A stretch of 64,000 nt of DNA from Sycon ciliatum (GCF_964019385.1 NC_088655.1:17784690-17848689); one strand, 5' to 3'; shown: positions 11,283 to 25,716, counted from the first letter of the stretch. The notes: a model not told the origin generated them from the sequence alone. Program-made: numbers and translations.

Positions 11283-13855
11283 CTATATTATTTATTATTA
11301 TTATTAAAAGCATGTCCGCGTAGGTGGCGGGTGTGCCACTTTCGCTTATGCCATTCAGGATTGATATCTGAAGAGTAATACGATACAATGAAATGACAGA
11401 AGTGACGTCAACAAAAGCCGTTAGCAACAACACAAATATGACTAATGGAAAACTTCATCCAAAGTATAAAATAAAATAGAATATGCATACAACATGTCTG
11501 GTCAGTCCTGTTAGGTGGGGTGGGCTCCACGCCATGCCTGTCGGTCCGCTGCCATTGTGCGGACTGCGTCAACATCTAGCGGCTGGTGGAGGGTAAGTCC
11601 ATGCCATGATAACAGTTCCGTCTGCAAGACCGTTACCAAAGTCGTCCGAGGTCGACCTCTGAAGCGTTCAGTGCCCTCGTCGTTGGCCAGGCGAAGATAC
11701 ATATCCACTGCCAACTGTGGAGGAGCAGTTGGGGCCAAACGAAAGATATGGCCAGCAAGACTGTAGCGCTGCGCTGTGATCATCTCGCTGATGGGGACAG
11801 CTCCGCAGCGCTTATACAGAGTGTCATTGCTAATTCGTTTAGGGTACCGCATGTCGATGATGCTACTTAGCTGGGTCCTGTGGAACGAATCCATTCGCGT
11901 GAGCTCCGACATCTGTAGACCCCAAGTGCCGCAGTTGTAGGTAAGGACTGGGATGACGTAGGCGTTGTAGACCCTCAGCCGAAGACCTTCACTGATCTGG
12001 CGCCTCCGGGTCCAGATCTTGAGGAGTGAGTTGAAGGCGGCGGCCAGTTGACGCCTCCGAGCAGCATCTTCGGCGTCACCCAGGAGGGAGTCTAGTTTGC
12101 GGACAGTACGCCACGTTTCTTGGTTCCTATCGGGAAATCGGGCGACGGTGGTATGCTCTGTCTTGGAGGGATTAACGTTCAGGTTCCATCTCCCAAGAAC
12201 TGCTGGAGCTTGTTGTTCAACTTCACTGAGAAACGTATCATCCCGGCTCACAAAATCAACATCGTCCGGGTATGCGATATCCAGCGGCAGGTCATTGTCC
12301 ACAGCAGGGCGAGATGGCAGCTCCTGTCGTAGGTCCCGGAGAGCAGCCTCCAGGTAAATGGTGAAAAGCACTGGAGAGAGACTGTCCCCTTGAGGGACTC
12401 CGATATTTGTCTTGAAGGAGCTTTTCGATGCACCTTTCACACGAGGTTCAAGCCAGGTTTCAGTCAACAGTATACGGATCATTCGGAGCTCACTTTCTTG
12501 GAGGAAGGATTCAAGGATCCTCATCAGGACATCGCGGCGGACAGTGCCGAATGCTTTACTCACGTCGATTCCCAATATGTGGATGGACGTATTAAATCGC
12601 TGCGTCATACTACATAGCCATCTATGACACCACACCACATCACTTGTGCTGCGGCCACGACGAAAAGCACTTTGGGATGTAGCCAGGTACTGATCAACCG
12701 CTGGCTGTATCCTCTTCAGCACAATCAGGGACAGCGTCTTTCTCAACGCCGAGAGCAGTACGATAGGGCGCGTACTAGTAAGCGGCCCTAGTGGTTTACC
12801 GGGCTTCTGCAGCAGTATTAGGGTTCCTCTGCCAACTTCGAGTGGGTCATGTGTCTCAATAGCTCGGTTCAAGATGTCGGTAGTCATCTCAGCGACAATG
12901 GGAGGACTGTACTTGAGTAACTCTCCGGAGAGATGGTCAGGGCCTGCCGCTCTCCCGTTATTCAGGCTTTGGAAGGCCCTCCTAACTTCGGACGATGTGA
13001 TTTGATTGGGGAGAGGGCTGGGATCACCTAGGAATTGTGGAATGTCAGGGAGGGATTTATCATGGAATTGGCTTTCATAATGCTTGATGATGAACGCCTG
13101 CTGGTCTGCAGGGTTGATAACGACCCGCTGCTTCTCATCATGAATAATAGGCTGGCTGTACGGTTTTCGCTTCAGTAGCTGGACAGCACGGAACATCTTT
13201 GCCCCACTATCATGCAGTCGCTCCACTTCCTCTGCTTGACGATCCAAGGCTCTCTTGGCATTGTCAGATGCGATATCCCGAATTTCATGCATTGTGCGAT
13301 TTCTTTGATTTTTTAGTGACTGTCTTTTCTGGTCATCCCTGCACTCTCCAATCGCCAGGCGAAGATCTTTCTGCTTGCGTGACAGCAACTCAATTTCAGG
13401 GGAGAAGTCATGGCGGTGATGTTGTCTCTGCTGAGTGCCGGCCGAATCCAGTGCTGATTTGCTGAGGACTTCAGATAAGGATTCCCAGACTGCTTGGGTG
13501 CTGTTGGCTTCTGATGACACGCTGCACTGGACCTGGGTCTCCACAGTTCTCTTGTAGGATTCCTGAATTGCGACATCTGAAGCAAGCTTTCCAGTGTCAG
13601 GGCGGATGTTGCCGGCAGTGGTCTTGCGTTGGTGCATACCCAGAACACCATAGAATCTCGACATGTCCAGTCTCGCCACAACTAGGCGATGGTCGGAGAA
13701 TACATATGTTCCCGCATACGACCTTGCGTCTGTTAGAAGGGGACTCTGGTTCTGACGGCAGCAGATGTAATCTATCATAATTATTGTAAACAGGAACACC
13801 GGCACTAGCCAATGAAAATAAGTATACATAACACTGCACACGCTACATCACTTAA
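11283..13855 (-). mobile_element. 5'-truncated non-LTR retrotransposon (LINE), copy 1
   Basis: The LINE lies on the minus strand. Its 3' end is an (AAT)n-type tail at 11283-11308 (TATTATTTATTATTATTATT on the plus strand). Its 5' end is truncated inside the endonuclease domain near 13775, followed by about 70 bp shared with copy 2. The copy at 17340-19913 is nearly identical and shares the same 5' break and right flank, so the pair arose by segmental duplication rather than by two insertions. Confidence 0.85.
11511..13775 (-). pseudogene. LINE ORF2 fragment: apurinic endonuclease end plus reverse transcriptase, catalytic region altered
   Basis: One open frame of about 755 codons. At the N terminus is the end of an APE-type endonuclease (IDYICCRQN, then SDHRLVVARL). 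A linker rich in charged residues follows, then RT motifs in order: NNGRAAGPDHLSGELLKY, RPIVLL, SQSAFRRGRSTSDV, a GIDVSKAF block, GVPQGDSLSPVLF, and motif C. The last part contains TYNCGTWGL and GRPRTTL, typical of the post-RT region. Two substitutions hit conserved positions. Motif C reads YPDD rather than YADD (codon 12267-12269), and SKAFDTV reads SKAFGTV (codon 12546-12548). Copy 2 keeps the standard residues at both places. RNase H is not seen. The clade is not assigned. It is 5'-truncated and probably inactive despite its long frame. Confidence 0.85.
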
Positions 13856-14232
13856 GAGAGCATGTCTGAGAATACCAAAGTGTGTGTGCAAGTGGATCTC
13901 TCCGATTTCGCTCAAAATTTGCAGGTAGGTTCCCTTTGGGGTGTGGATCGATTGTGCAAAGCCCTTGAAAAAGTTTCTGAAGGGAACCTTGAAATTTGCA
14001 TACCCCTCAAAAATAGTCGAAATATCACATTTTTTATGGGTCTAGAAACGAGTCACGCCACAGCGTATCCGAACAAGCTATGAACAAAACTCCATCAAGC
14101 CAACATTGCCTCACCTTAGAAGACTTCCTGGAGCAGTACCGCTTAGCCACGCCAGGATCCCAGAAGACGAGGTCCATCACCGCCTGACGCCACAAATGAG
14201 CGTCTTGAAAATAGCCAATTTACAAGCGCTAG
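13856..14232 (+). mobile_element. Element Y, partial copy 1 (one end only)
   Basis: Starts immediately after TTAA (13852-13855) with GAGAGCATGTCTGAG, the terminus of the complete element at 61238-63490. It follows that element for about 380 bp and breaks off at 14232. Relative to copy 2 it keeps about 48 bp after the TTTGCAG word. The 73-codon frame starting at 13862 is not convincing as a gene. Confidence 0.75.
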
Positions 14233-14599
14233 TGTGTGTCTGATATACACTTAAACCTTGTTTATCCGGGCGGTCAGGGACCGGCCGCTGTCCGTACCTT
14301 TGAAATAACTCCGAATCACATACACTCTGATGGGGAAAGGGTATAGATATAGCATGTGATGTCACTATTTCCAGAAAAAAGTAACAAAAGAGTTATAATA
14401 TTTCCTCTGAAATTTGCCTAAAGGTTGCCCAGTAGACCGAAATGCCCGTAACTTCGGGGTCCGGATAACTGAGGTGTGAGTAGTGTAGGTAGCTGCAAGG
14501 ACTAGACATGGTCAGATTTATTTTCGTGATGAAAGAATCTCTGTTTTGGCCAAGAGCCAAAGCCGAAATGTAAACACATTGTCCACTTACTTATGAATG
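14233..14599. other. Unique DNA between the two duplication units
   Basis: This stretch lies between the end of unit 1 and the start of unit 2. No gene or repeat is recognised. Confidence 0.45.
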
Positions 14600-15394
14600 C
14601 ATCAAAAGTTCACAGAATTAAGTTGACGAAACCGAAAGATAAGTTCAGTCCAACAGCCAGGCGGGAGGAGGACGAGGGGGGGGGGGGGGAGCGGGGGAGG
14701 TCGATAAGGGCGGCGCATGTTGTGAAAGGGAGAATGTTCACTGGCAAGAACTGCGAGTTCATCATCATAGAACTAACATCAGCAACGGTATGCTGTGCAG
14801 AGAGAATAGGCCACCAGTACAGGCTGGGTTAATAGGCGATTCAGACTACGGCCAACATCACGTCTGAACTTGAGTTTCCATGGTGATGCAGTCGTGTTTC
14901 AAATGATTTATGCACAATCGCTGATCAAACACGTCTAATTCGTAGAAACGTTGTCACAGTTGGCCGTAGTCTGAATCGCCTATAAGGTAAACATGCACTG
15001 AGAAAAACGAAGAACAGTTACGTCTTGCATCCTTTATGGTGTCCTTCAATGGATTATATGACGTAGTTTGGGGTCACATATATCTTTGAAAGTTGTAACA
15101 ACTACCACCACCATGCGAAGTTCATCTACCGTCCGTAGACGGCTCAACTTGCCGAGGCGAAAACGCGGAACACACAGACAGAAGAACAAGCAGTTACTCT
15201 TTCAAAACTCTGAGTTCGACACGGTCTGAAGCTGATCCACCGTCCGTAGAGGGCTGTATCTTCATATCAACATTCCACTCTTATCTCCATTATTGTCTAG
15301 ATGGTGACAGCGCTAATAGCATGATAATGATTGTTGATTTCCCTGTTTCCACCTAACCTTATGAAGATCCAATTTTTTTCACAATCACGTGGCA
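14600..15394. repeat. Repeat X, copy 2 (left part of segmental duplication unit 2)
   Basis: Near-identical to 10486-11282, with small indels in the G-run and around 14870. It ends at GTGGCA before CTATATTATTT, which is the first copy of the target-site duplication of the 590-bp element. Confidence 0.8.
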
Positions 15395-15405
15395 CTATAT
15401 TATTT
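15395..15405. repeat. Target-site duplication, left (CTATATTATTT)
   Basis: The 11-mer CTATATTATTT at 15395-15405 is repeated at 17340-17350. The uninterrupted homologous site in duplication unit 1 (11283-11293) has it once, directly followed by the LINE (ATT)n tail. This identifies 15406-17339 as a later insertion. Confidence 0.85.
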
Positions 15406-15655
15406 GTAGAAGAGAAAAGGACATATCGATACGAGTTAAGAGCAACTCTCCATCACTGTAACATGATACTGTATACAGTCAGAAAGTGCAATACTAGGCA
15501 CAAAACTGACAGAGTACTGAAACATTCAACGTCCTGATAGCTAGCTTCAACACATCTCCGTAGCGCTAACCGACAGCCTTCCAACTTGGAAGGTTCAAGG
15601 TTATGGAAAGACCAAAGAGGGGAAGGCAAGCGCAACGAAAATGAGGAGAATGAGA
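15406..15655 (-). repeat. Inverted partial copy of the 590-bp unit at the left end of the array
   Basis: This is the reverse complement of the unit segment at about 15888-16127. It runs from GTAGAAGAGAAAAGGACAT to CAACGAAAATGAG and includes CCTTCCAAGTTGGAAGG. It precedes the direct copies inside the same target-site duplication, so the insertion consists of one inverted fragment plus tandem direct copies. Confidence 0.85.
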
Positions 15656-16163
15656 AATGTCATGCATGAGGAGTACTGTAGGAGTTTGGCTTTCGGCTTG
15701 TACAATTCGTTTTCGCAAAGCTTCCCTTTCTTTATTTATCTTTGATATTTATGACCCACCCAAGTTGGGTGGTGTGCTGCTTTGCTGCTTCGAATTGTAG
15801 TTAGACCGCTTTGTCAAATATCGTACTGGTCTCGTCATCGTCCAGTAACAATCGACATTCTTTGTTCCGTTGGGACTGTAGCTTTTGCTCATTTTCGTTG
15901 CGCTTGCCTTCCCCTCTTTGGTCTTTCCATAACCTTGAACCTTCCAAGTTGGAAGGCTGTCGGTTAGCGCTACGGAGATGTGTTGAAGCTAGGTGTCAGG
16001 ACGTTGAATGTTTCAGTACTCTGTCAGTTTTGTGCCTAGTATTGCACATTCTGACTGTATATAGTATCATGTTACAGTGATGGAGAGTTGCTCTTAACTC
16101 GTATCGATATGTCCTTTTCTCTTCTACATTTATTTATGGCTCAACATCCGAGTTTCAAATTGC

Positions 16164-16210
16164 ACACCTGATGAGCCGTCACGAACCATACGGCGAAACG
16201 TACGTCGTGT
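16164..16210 (+). ncRNA. Hammerhead ribozyme, 590-bp family, copy 1
   Basis: Self-cleaving RNA motif, type I. Stem I is ACAC (16164-16167) with GTGT (16207-16210). The core CTGATGA (16168-16174) is followed by stem II GCCGT/ACGGC around a 10-nt loop, then GAAA. Stem III ACG/CGT has a 2-nt TA loop. The cleavage triplet is GTC with C at 16206. All invariant core bases are present. The short stem III matches hammerheads known from Penelope-like elements. Confidence 0.85.
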
Positions 16211-16753
16211 TAAACAACTTGTTTTTTAGTCAACTAGTCCATCACAATGTCATGCATGAGGAGTACTGTAGGAGTTTGGCTTTCGGCTTGTACAATTCGT
16301 TTTCGCAAAGCTTCCCTTTCTTTATTTATCTTTGATATTAACGACCCACCCAAGTTGGGTGGTGTGCTGCTTTGCTGCTTCGAATTGTAGTTAGACCGCT
16401 TTGTCAAATATCGTACTGGTCTCGTCATCGTCCAGTAACAATCGACATTCTTTGTTCCGTTGGGACTGTAGCTTTTGCTCATTTTCGTTGCGCTTGCCTT
16501 CCCCTCTTTGGTCTTTCCATAACCTTGAACCTTCCAAGTTGGAAGGCTGTCGGTTAGCGCTACGGAGATGTGTTGAAGCTAGGTGTCAGGACGTTGAATG
16601 TTTCAGTACTCTGTCAGTTTTGTGCCTAGTATTGCACTTTCTGACTGTATATAGTATCATGTTACAGTGATGGAGAGTTGCTCTTAACTCGTATCGATAT
16701 GTCCTTTGCTCTTCTACATTTATGTATGGCTCAACATCCGAGTTTCAAATTGC

Positions 16754-16800
16754 ACACCTGATGAGCCGTCACGAACCATACGGCGAAACGTACGTCGTGT
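16754..16800 (+). ncRNA. Hammerhead ribozyme, 590-bp family, copy 2
   Basis: Identical in all core and stem positions to the motif 590 bp upstream. Stem I is ACAC/GTGT (16754-16757, 16797-16800), the core is CTGATGA, stem II is GCCGT/ACGGC, followed by GAAA, a short stem III and the cleavage triplet GTC. Confidence 0.85.
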
Positions 16801-17339
16801 GAAACAGCTTGTTTTGTAGTCAACTAGTCCATCACAATGTCATGCATGAGGAGTACTGTAGGAGTTTGGCTTTCGGCTTGTACAATTCGTTTTCGCAAAG
16901 CTTCCCTTTCTTTATTTATCTTTGATATTTATGACCCACCCAAGTTGGGTGGTGTGCTGCTTTGCTGCTTCGAATTGTAGTTAGACCGCTTTGTCAAATA
17001 TCGTACTGGTCTCGTCATCGTCCAGTAACAATCGACATTCTTTGTTCCGTTGGGACTGTAGCTTCTGCTCATTTTCGTTGCGCTTGCCTTCCCCTCTTTG
17101 GTCTTTCCATAACCTTGAACCTTCCAAGTTGGAAGGCTGTCGGTTAGCGCTACGGAGATGTGTTGAAGCTAGGTGTCAGGACGTTGAATGTTTCAGTACT
17201 CTGTCAGTTTTGTGCCTAGTATTGCACTTTCTGACTGTATATAGTATCATGTTACAGTGATGGAGAGTTGCTCTTAACTCGTATCGATATGTCCTTTTCT
17301 CTTCTACATTTATTTATGGCTCAACATCCGAGTTTCAAA

Positions 17340-19913
17340 CTATATTATTTATTATTATTATTAAAAGCATGTCCGCGTAGGTGGCGGGTGTGCCACTTTC
17401 GCTTATGCCATTCAGGATTGATGTCTGAAGAGTAATACGATACAATGAAATGACAGAAGTGACGTCAACAAAAGCCGTTAGCAACAACACAAATATGACT
17501 AATGGAAAACTTCTTCCAAAGTATAAAATAAAATAGAATATGCATAGAACATGTCTGGTCAGTCCTGTTAGGTGGGGCGGGCTCCGCGCCATGCCTGTCG
17601 GTCCGCTGCCATTGTGCGGACTGCGTCAACATCTAGCGGCTGGTGGAGGGTAAGTCCATGCCATGATAACAGTTCCGTCTGCAAGACTGTTACCAAAGTC
17701 GTCCGAGGTCGACCCCTGAAGCGTTCAGTGCCCTCGTCGTTGGCCAGGCGAAGATACATATCCACTGCCAACTGTGGAGGAGCAGTTGGGGCCAAACGAA
17801 AGATATGGCCAGCGAGACTGTAGCGCTGCCCTGTGATCATCTCGCTGATGGGGACAGCTCCGCAGCGCTTATATAGAGTGTCATTGCTAATTCGTTTAGG
17901 GTACCGCATGTCGATGATGCTCCTTAGCTGGGTCCTGTGGAACGAATCCATTCGCGCGAGCTCCGACAGCGGTAGGCCCCAAGTGCCGCAGTTGTAGGTA
18001 AGGACTGGGATGACGTAGGCGTTGTAGAGCCTCAGCCGAAGACCTTCACTGATCTGGCGCCTCCGGGTCCAGATCTTGAGGAGTGAGTTGAAGGCGGCGG
18101 CGGCCAGTTGACGCCTCCGAGCAGCATCTTCGGCGTCACCCAGGAGGGAGCCTAGTTTGCGGACAGTACGCCACGTTTCTTGGTTCCTATCGGGAAATCG
18201 GGCGACGTTGGTATGCTCTGTCTTGGAGGGATTAACGTTCAGGTTCCATCTCCCAAGAACTGCTGGAGCTTGTTGTTCAACTTCACTGAGAAACGTCTCA
18301 TCCCGGCTCACAAAATCAACATCGTCCGCGTATGCGATATCCAGCGGCAGGTCATTGTCCACAGCAGGGCGAGATGGCAGCTCCTGTCGTAGGTCCCGGA
18401 GAGCAGCCTCCAGGTAAATGGTGAAAAGCACTGGAGAGAGACTGTGTCCCCTTGAGGGATTCCGGTATTTGTCTTGAAGGAGCTTTTCGATGCACCTTTC
18501 ACACGAGGTTCAAGCCAGGTTTCAGTCAACAGTATACGGATCATTCGGAGCTCACTTTCTTGGAGGAAGGATTCAAGGATCCTCATCAGGACATCGCGGC
18601 GGACAGTGTCGAATGCTTTACTCATGTCAATTCCCAATATGTGGATGGACGTATTGAATCGCTGCGTCATACTACATAGCCATCTATGGCACCACACCAC
18701 ATCACTTGTGCTGCGGCCACGACGAAAAGCACTTTGGGATGTAGCCAGGTACTGATCAACCGCTGGCTGTATCCTCTTCAGCACAATCAGGGACAGCGTC
18801 TTTCTCAACGCCGAGAGCAGTACGATAGGGCGCGAACTAGTAAGCGGCCCTAGTGGTTTACCGGGCTTCTGCGGCAGTATTAGGGTTCCTCTGCCGACTT
18901 CGAGTGGGTCCTGTGTCTCAATAGCTCGGTTCAAGATGTCGGAAGTCATCTCAGCGACAATGGGAGGACTGTACTTGAGTAACTCTCCGAAGAGATGGTC
19001 AGGGCCTGCCGCTCTCCCGTTATTCAGGCTTTGGAAGGCCCTCCTAACTTCGGACGATGTGATTTGATTGGGGAGAGGGCTGGGATCACCTAGGAATTGT
19101 GGAAAGTCAGGGAGGGATTTATCATGGAATTGGCTTTCATAATGCTTGATGATGAACGCCTGCTGGTCTGCAGGGTTGATAACGACCCGCTGCTTCTCAT
19201 CATGAATAATAGGCTGGCTGTACGGTTTTCGCTTCAGTAGCTGGACAGCACGGAACATCTTTGCCCCACTATCATGCAGTCGCTCCACTTCCTCTGCTTG
19301 ACGATCCAAGGCTCTCTTGGCATTGTCAGACGCGATATCCCGAATTTCATGCATTGTGCGATTTCTTTGATTTTTTAGTGACTGTCTTTTCTGGTCATCC
19401 CTGCACTCTCCAATCGCCAGGCGAAGATCTTTCTGCTTGCGTGACAGCAACTCAATTTCAGGGGAGAAGTCATGGCGGTGATGTTGTCTCTGCTGAGTGC
19501 CGGCCGAATCCAGTGCTGATTTGCTGAGGACTTCAGATAAGGATTCCCAGACTGCTTGGGTGCTGTTGGCTTCTGATGACACGCTGCACTGGACCTGGGT
19601 CTCCACAGTTCTCTTGTAGGATTCCCGAATTGCGACATCTGAAGCAAGCTTTCCAGTGTCAGGGCGGATGTTGCCGGCAGTGGTCTTGCGTTGGTGCATA
19701 CCCAGAACACCATAGAATCTCGACATGTCCAGTCTCGCCACAACTAGGCGATGGTCGGAGAATACATATGTTCCCGCATACGACCTTGCGTCTGTTAGAA
19801 GGGGACTCTGGTTCTGACGGCAGCAGATGTAATCTATCATATTGTAAACAGGAACACCGGCACTAGCCAATGAAAATAAGTATACATAACACTGCACACG
19901 CTACATCACTTAA
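17340..19913 (-). mobile_element. 5'-truncated LINE, copy 2 (unit 2 of the segmental duplication)
   Basis: Near-identical to 11283-13855, with the same (AAT)n tail, the same 5' truncation and the same flank before element Y. The first 11 bases double as the right copy of the 590-bp element's target-site duplication. Confidence 0.85.
17568..19842 (-). pseudogene. LINE reverse transcriptase, copy 2, split by a 2-bp insertion
   Basis: Same domain order as copy 1: endonuclease end, linker, RT and post-RT region. Here the catalytic motifs read SKAFDTV and YADD, as expected for an active LINE RT. A 2-bp insertion in ACTGTGTCCCC at about 18443-18446 shifts the frame just after the GIPQGD motif. The upstream frame then ends in unrelated residues near 18308, and the rest of the RT lies in another frame from 18431 down to 17568. 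The protein is therefore broken between RT motifs B and C. The damage is complementary to copy 1, which has an open frame but altered motifs. Confidence 0.85.
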
Positions 19914-20600
19914 GAGAGCATGTCTGAGAATACCAAAGTATGTGTGCAAGTGGATCTCTCCGATTTCGCTCAAAATTTGCAGGTTTCTGAAGGGAACCTT
20001 GAAATTTGCATACCCCTCAAAAATGGCCGAAATATCACATTTTTTATGGGTCTAGAAACGAGTCACGGTACAGCGTATCCGAACAAGCTATGAACAAAAC
20101 TCCATCAAGCCAACATTGCCTCACCTTAGAAGACTTCCTGGAGCAGTACCGCTTAGCCACGCCAGGATCCCAGAAGACGAGGTCCATCACCCCCTGACGC
20201 CACAAATGAGCGTCTTGAAAATAGCCAATTTACAAGCGCTAGCAAAACAGCCAGCTACGTCCTCAATTCTCCAGAACTATACACCGGCAGATAGTAGAAC
20301 ACCTCTTCTAGCACTGAGGACATGTCTTCCTTTGGGGGTTTTCTTGAATTAAACTTTTTTGAATTTTTCCACTCGACCATGCTGAAATACGGCCAAAGTC
20401 ATACCTGCGCAGGAAAGCTCGCCCCTCCGCGACGTCTCCTCAGCAATTTCTACTCCAACACTACTCCGAAGTCCGCAGAACAAAGTGTATTGTTGACTCT
20501 GACAAGGAAAAGCAGCGGTGATCACTTGTCACTCAAAACGACAAGCTTCTCCTTGCGCCACCAATAATTTTTTGTGCGACTGTTGATGCAAAAGTGACTG
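19914..20600 (+). mobile_element. Element Y, partial copy 2
   Basis: Starts after TTAA (19910-19913) with GAGAGCATGTCTGAG and follows the left arm of the complete element at 61238 to about 20600, longer than copy 1. About 48 bp after TTTGCAG are missing compared with copy 1. No inverted right arm is present. Confidence 0.75.
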
Positions 20601-21218
20601 AAGTCCTGAGCGCAGTGTTTGCATTTTACATGTTTGCTGTAAGTGTTATCCCCGTCCGTTGCAGTAATGCCTTTGTTTGAGACAAAAAGGCAAAGCAACA
20701 TCAGCAGTGGCCTTTTTATTCAAATCGTCTCTTGTACTTGTCGTACTTGCTGGTCAGCACCCCCGCGAGCCGCTGGTGCTTGTGCATGCGGCGCAGTGAT
20801 AGCTTCCGCTTGATGCAGCACCTGTGCATACTGCACCGAAGTCCTAACGCCTTGCACCAGTATTTTTGGCTAGGTTCCTAAAAGTCCTTTGCAGGAGGGT
20901 TTCACAGGACGTTGTGTTTACTTTGATTAGCTAATTTTCCCAGTTCTCTGTGAGATTCAAAGTGCGTCCGCCGGATCGGTCTCACTTTCTGGAGATATCG
21001 ACATGAGCTGCAGTTTCTTCGTCAGCGACTTGCTCGTGACAACTCTTCACTAGGCAGGCGCTGCACTGTGCCAGCACTGAAATTCGTTACGTTGGTGGAC
21101 AGTTTGTTGAACTCGAATGGTGAGCCAAATTCATTATGACATTACCGCAATGCCTTAACATATTGAGATCAAATTTAAAAACATGCTTAAAGCCGCTAAC
21201 AAAGCCATGGACAGGAAT
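20601..21218. other. Unassigned DNA
   Basis: No gene, RNA or repeat is recognised between the Y fragment and the LINE relic. Confidence 0.4.
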
Positions 21219-21700
21219 GTTTTTTTTGTTTTTTTTTATTTATTTTTGAACATATGCAATAACATGTTATTTATAAAGACAGGACAAATGAATAATTAGT
21301 CAGTCCATTGTTTATGATGATCTCCGACGGTTACGTCGGCAAGCGAGCCTCCGCCACTGCCATAGCAGCGTGGGCTCCGCAGGAGGGTGCAAATTTCAAA
21401 CCAAAATTTAAACGCCTGCAACCGCGAATGCACATGATACAGAATTTCAGAAGGCTGAAGGAAATCCTGCATCTAACAAATGCCATTACATGAGAATAAT
21501 GCTCACCCCTCTTCTCCGCCAACAGATGACCAATTCGTTTATACAGTGCTGTTGATGCTGGACCCATTCCGCCACTGGCTGACATGATCGCCGGAACAAA
21601 GGAGGCTTGCTCAACCAGCCTCACCCTCTCCTCATAGTGCCTTCTCTTTTCTTTTTCATGTCGCTGACACACAATAGTATGTGGTGCAGATCGATTTGAG
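21219..21700 (-). pseudogene. 3' end of a reverse-transcriptase retroelement (LINE-like), truncated
   Basis: The minus-strand frame ending at 21331 encodes a block I recognise from the extreme C terminus of invertebrate retroelement polyproteins. It has RRHYEERVR, then SASGGMGPASTALYKRIGHL, LLAEKRGEHYS, and FSLLKFCIMCIRG with a following RR. On the plus strand a T-rich tract at 21219-21247 lies just beyond the 3' side and is a plausible poly(A) tail, so this looks like a heavily 5'-truncated insertion. No RT catalytic motif is present. The family is assigned from general similarity only. Confidence 0.6.
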
Positions 21701-22000
21701 CGTGAGTGAGTGACAGGAATGTCAGTGAAGGTCTACAGTACGGCCATTAATCTTCAGATTTGTTATCAAATCAACAGTACGTACAAGGCAAGCACAGTGC
21801 ACATTGCACCCTTGAAACTGTACTGTTGTATCATTATATGCACATGCACTTGGGGCTGTATGTGCACTGCACTATGTACTGTGCCAGTGCTTTCGCCCAT
21901 TGGAATTCACATGGAGGTGGGTTAGAAAATGTTGCAAGAGTGTCGGCGCATAGGACCTGGACAAGTGCATGGATAGTGGATTTTTACTGGGTTATGGCTT

Positions 22001-22210
22001 TTTACGGCCACAGCTCACATGGAAGCCGAGTTTTCCGCGTGCGTAGGAACACCACCACCCTCTAGGATCAAGGCACAGCAGATGCTACTCCCAAGCGGTG
22101 GGAGGAGAGAAAATCAGATCCAATTCAAAGATGACAAAGACCGAAAATCCCGTTCACTGCACGCATGTTTCCCTCGTGCCAGTTCACAAGCTCCCTATCA
22201 ACTGTGGGTC
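22001..22210 (+). repeat. Dispersed repeat Z, diverged copy
   Basis: Shares long blocks with 54680-54880: GGAAGCCGAGTTTTCCGC, a CCACCACCCT block, GGATCAAGGC, GCGGTGGGAGG, AAAGACCGAAAATCCCGTTC and CTCGTGCCAG. No gene is seen. Confidence 0.65.
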
Positions 22211-22517
22211 AAACACGGCTACGAGACCTACTCACTCTCATAAGAACTAAAGCTAAAAAAAAGTAATGTTACTCGACTTGTAGACATTTAAGCGATATTC
22301 AATGACGACAGAGCTTGAGGTATGGAGCATGTGTTTCCCATTATGTGAAAAGAAATGCGTGTTGAAAATTTAGGAATGACATAATCTTAGGCACTTCAGT
22401 CACGTGACAGGACCTGTCAAATTTTGCTAAGGTGAGAGTGCGTACTTGCGTGGCGCCAGTCAAGCACATGCGCAAAACTGTACAGGTATACGCTATACTT
22501 CGTTGTACGGGCTGACA
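22211..22517. other. Unassigned DNA left of the trinucleotide tract
   Basis: No feature is recognised. Confidence 0.4.

Positions 22518-25716
<3,199 letters not shown>

Larger units (their letters stand above)
15656..17339 (+). mobile_element. 590-bp tandem repeat element with hammerhead ribozymes (retrozyme-like), about 2.9 copies
   Basis: Direct units begin with CATGCATGAGGAGTACTG at 15661, 16251 and 16841, giving a period of exactly 590 bp with very high identity. Each complete unit contains two 17-nt palindromes, CCACCCAAGTTGGGTGG and CCTTCCAAGTTGGAAGG, and one hammerhead motif. The third copy stops at 17339, a few bases before its hammerhead would begin. The 61-89 codon frames repeated in each unit show no domain and are probably not genes. 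The array and its inverted arm are enclosed by an 11-bp target-site duplication. Size, ribozyme and tandem layout fit an animal retrozyme, a non-autonomous element thought to depend on Penelope-like enzymes. Confidence 0.85.

Noticed and set aside
12500-12540. Hammerhead core suggested by CTGATGAG on the minus strand of the LINE
   Set aside because: No stem II followed by GAAA is present downstream; the word is part of coding sequence.
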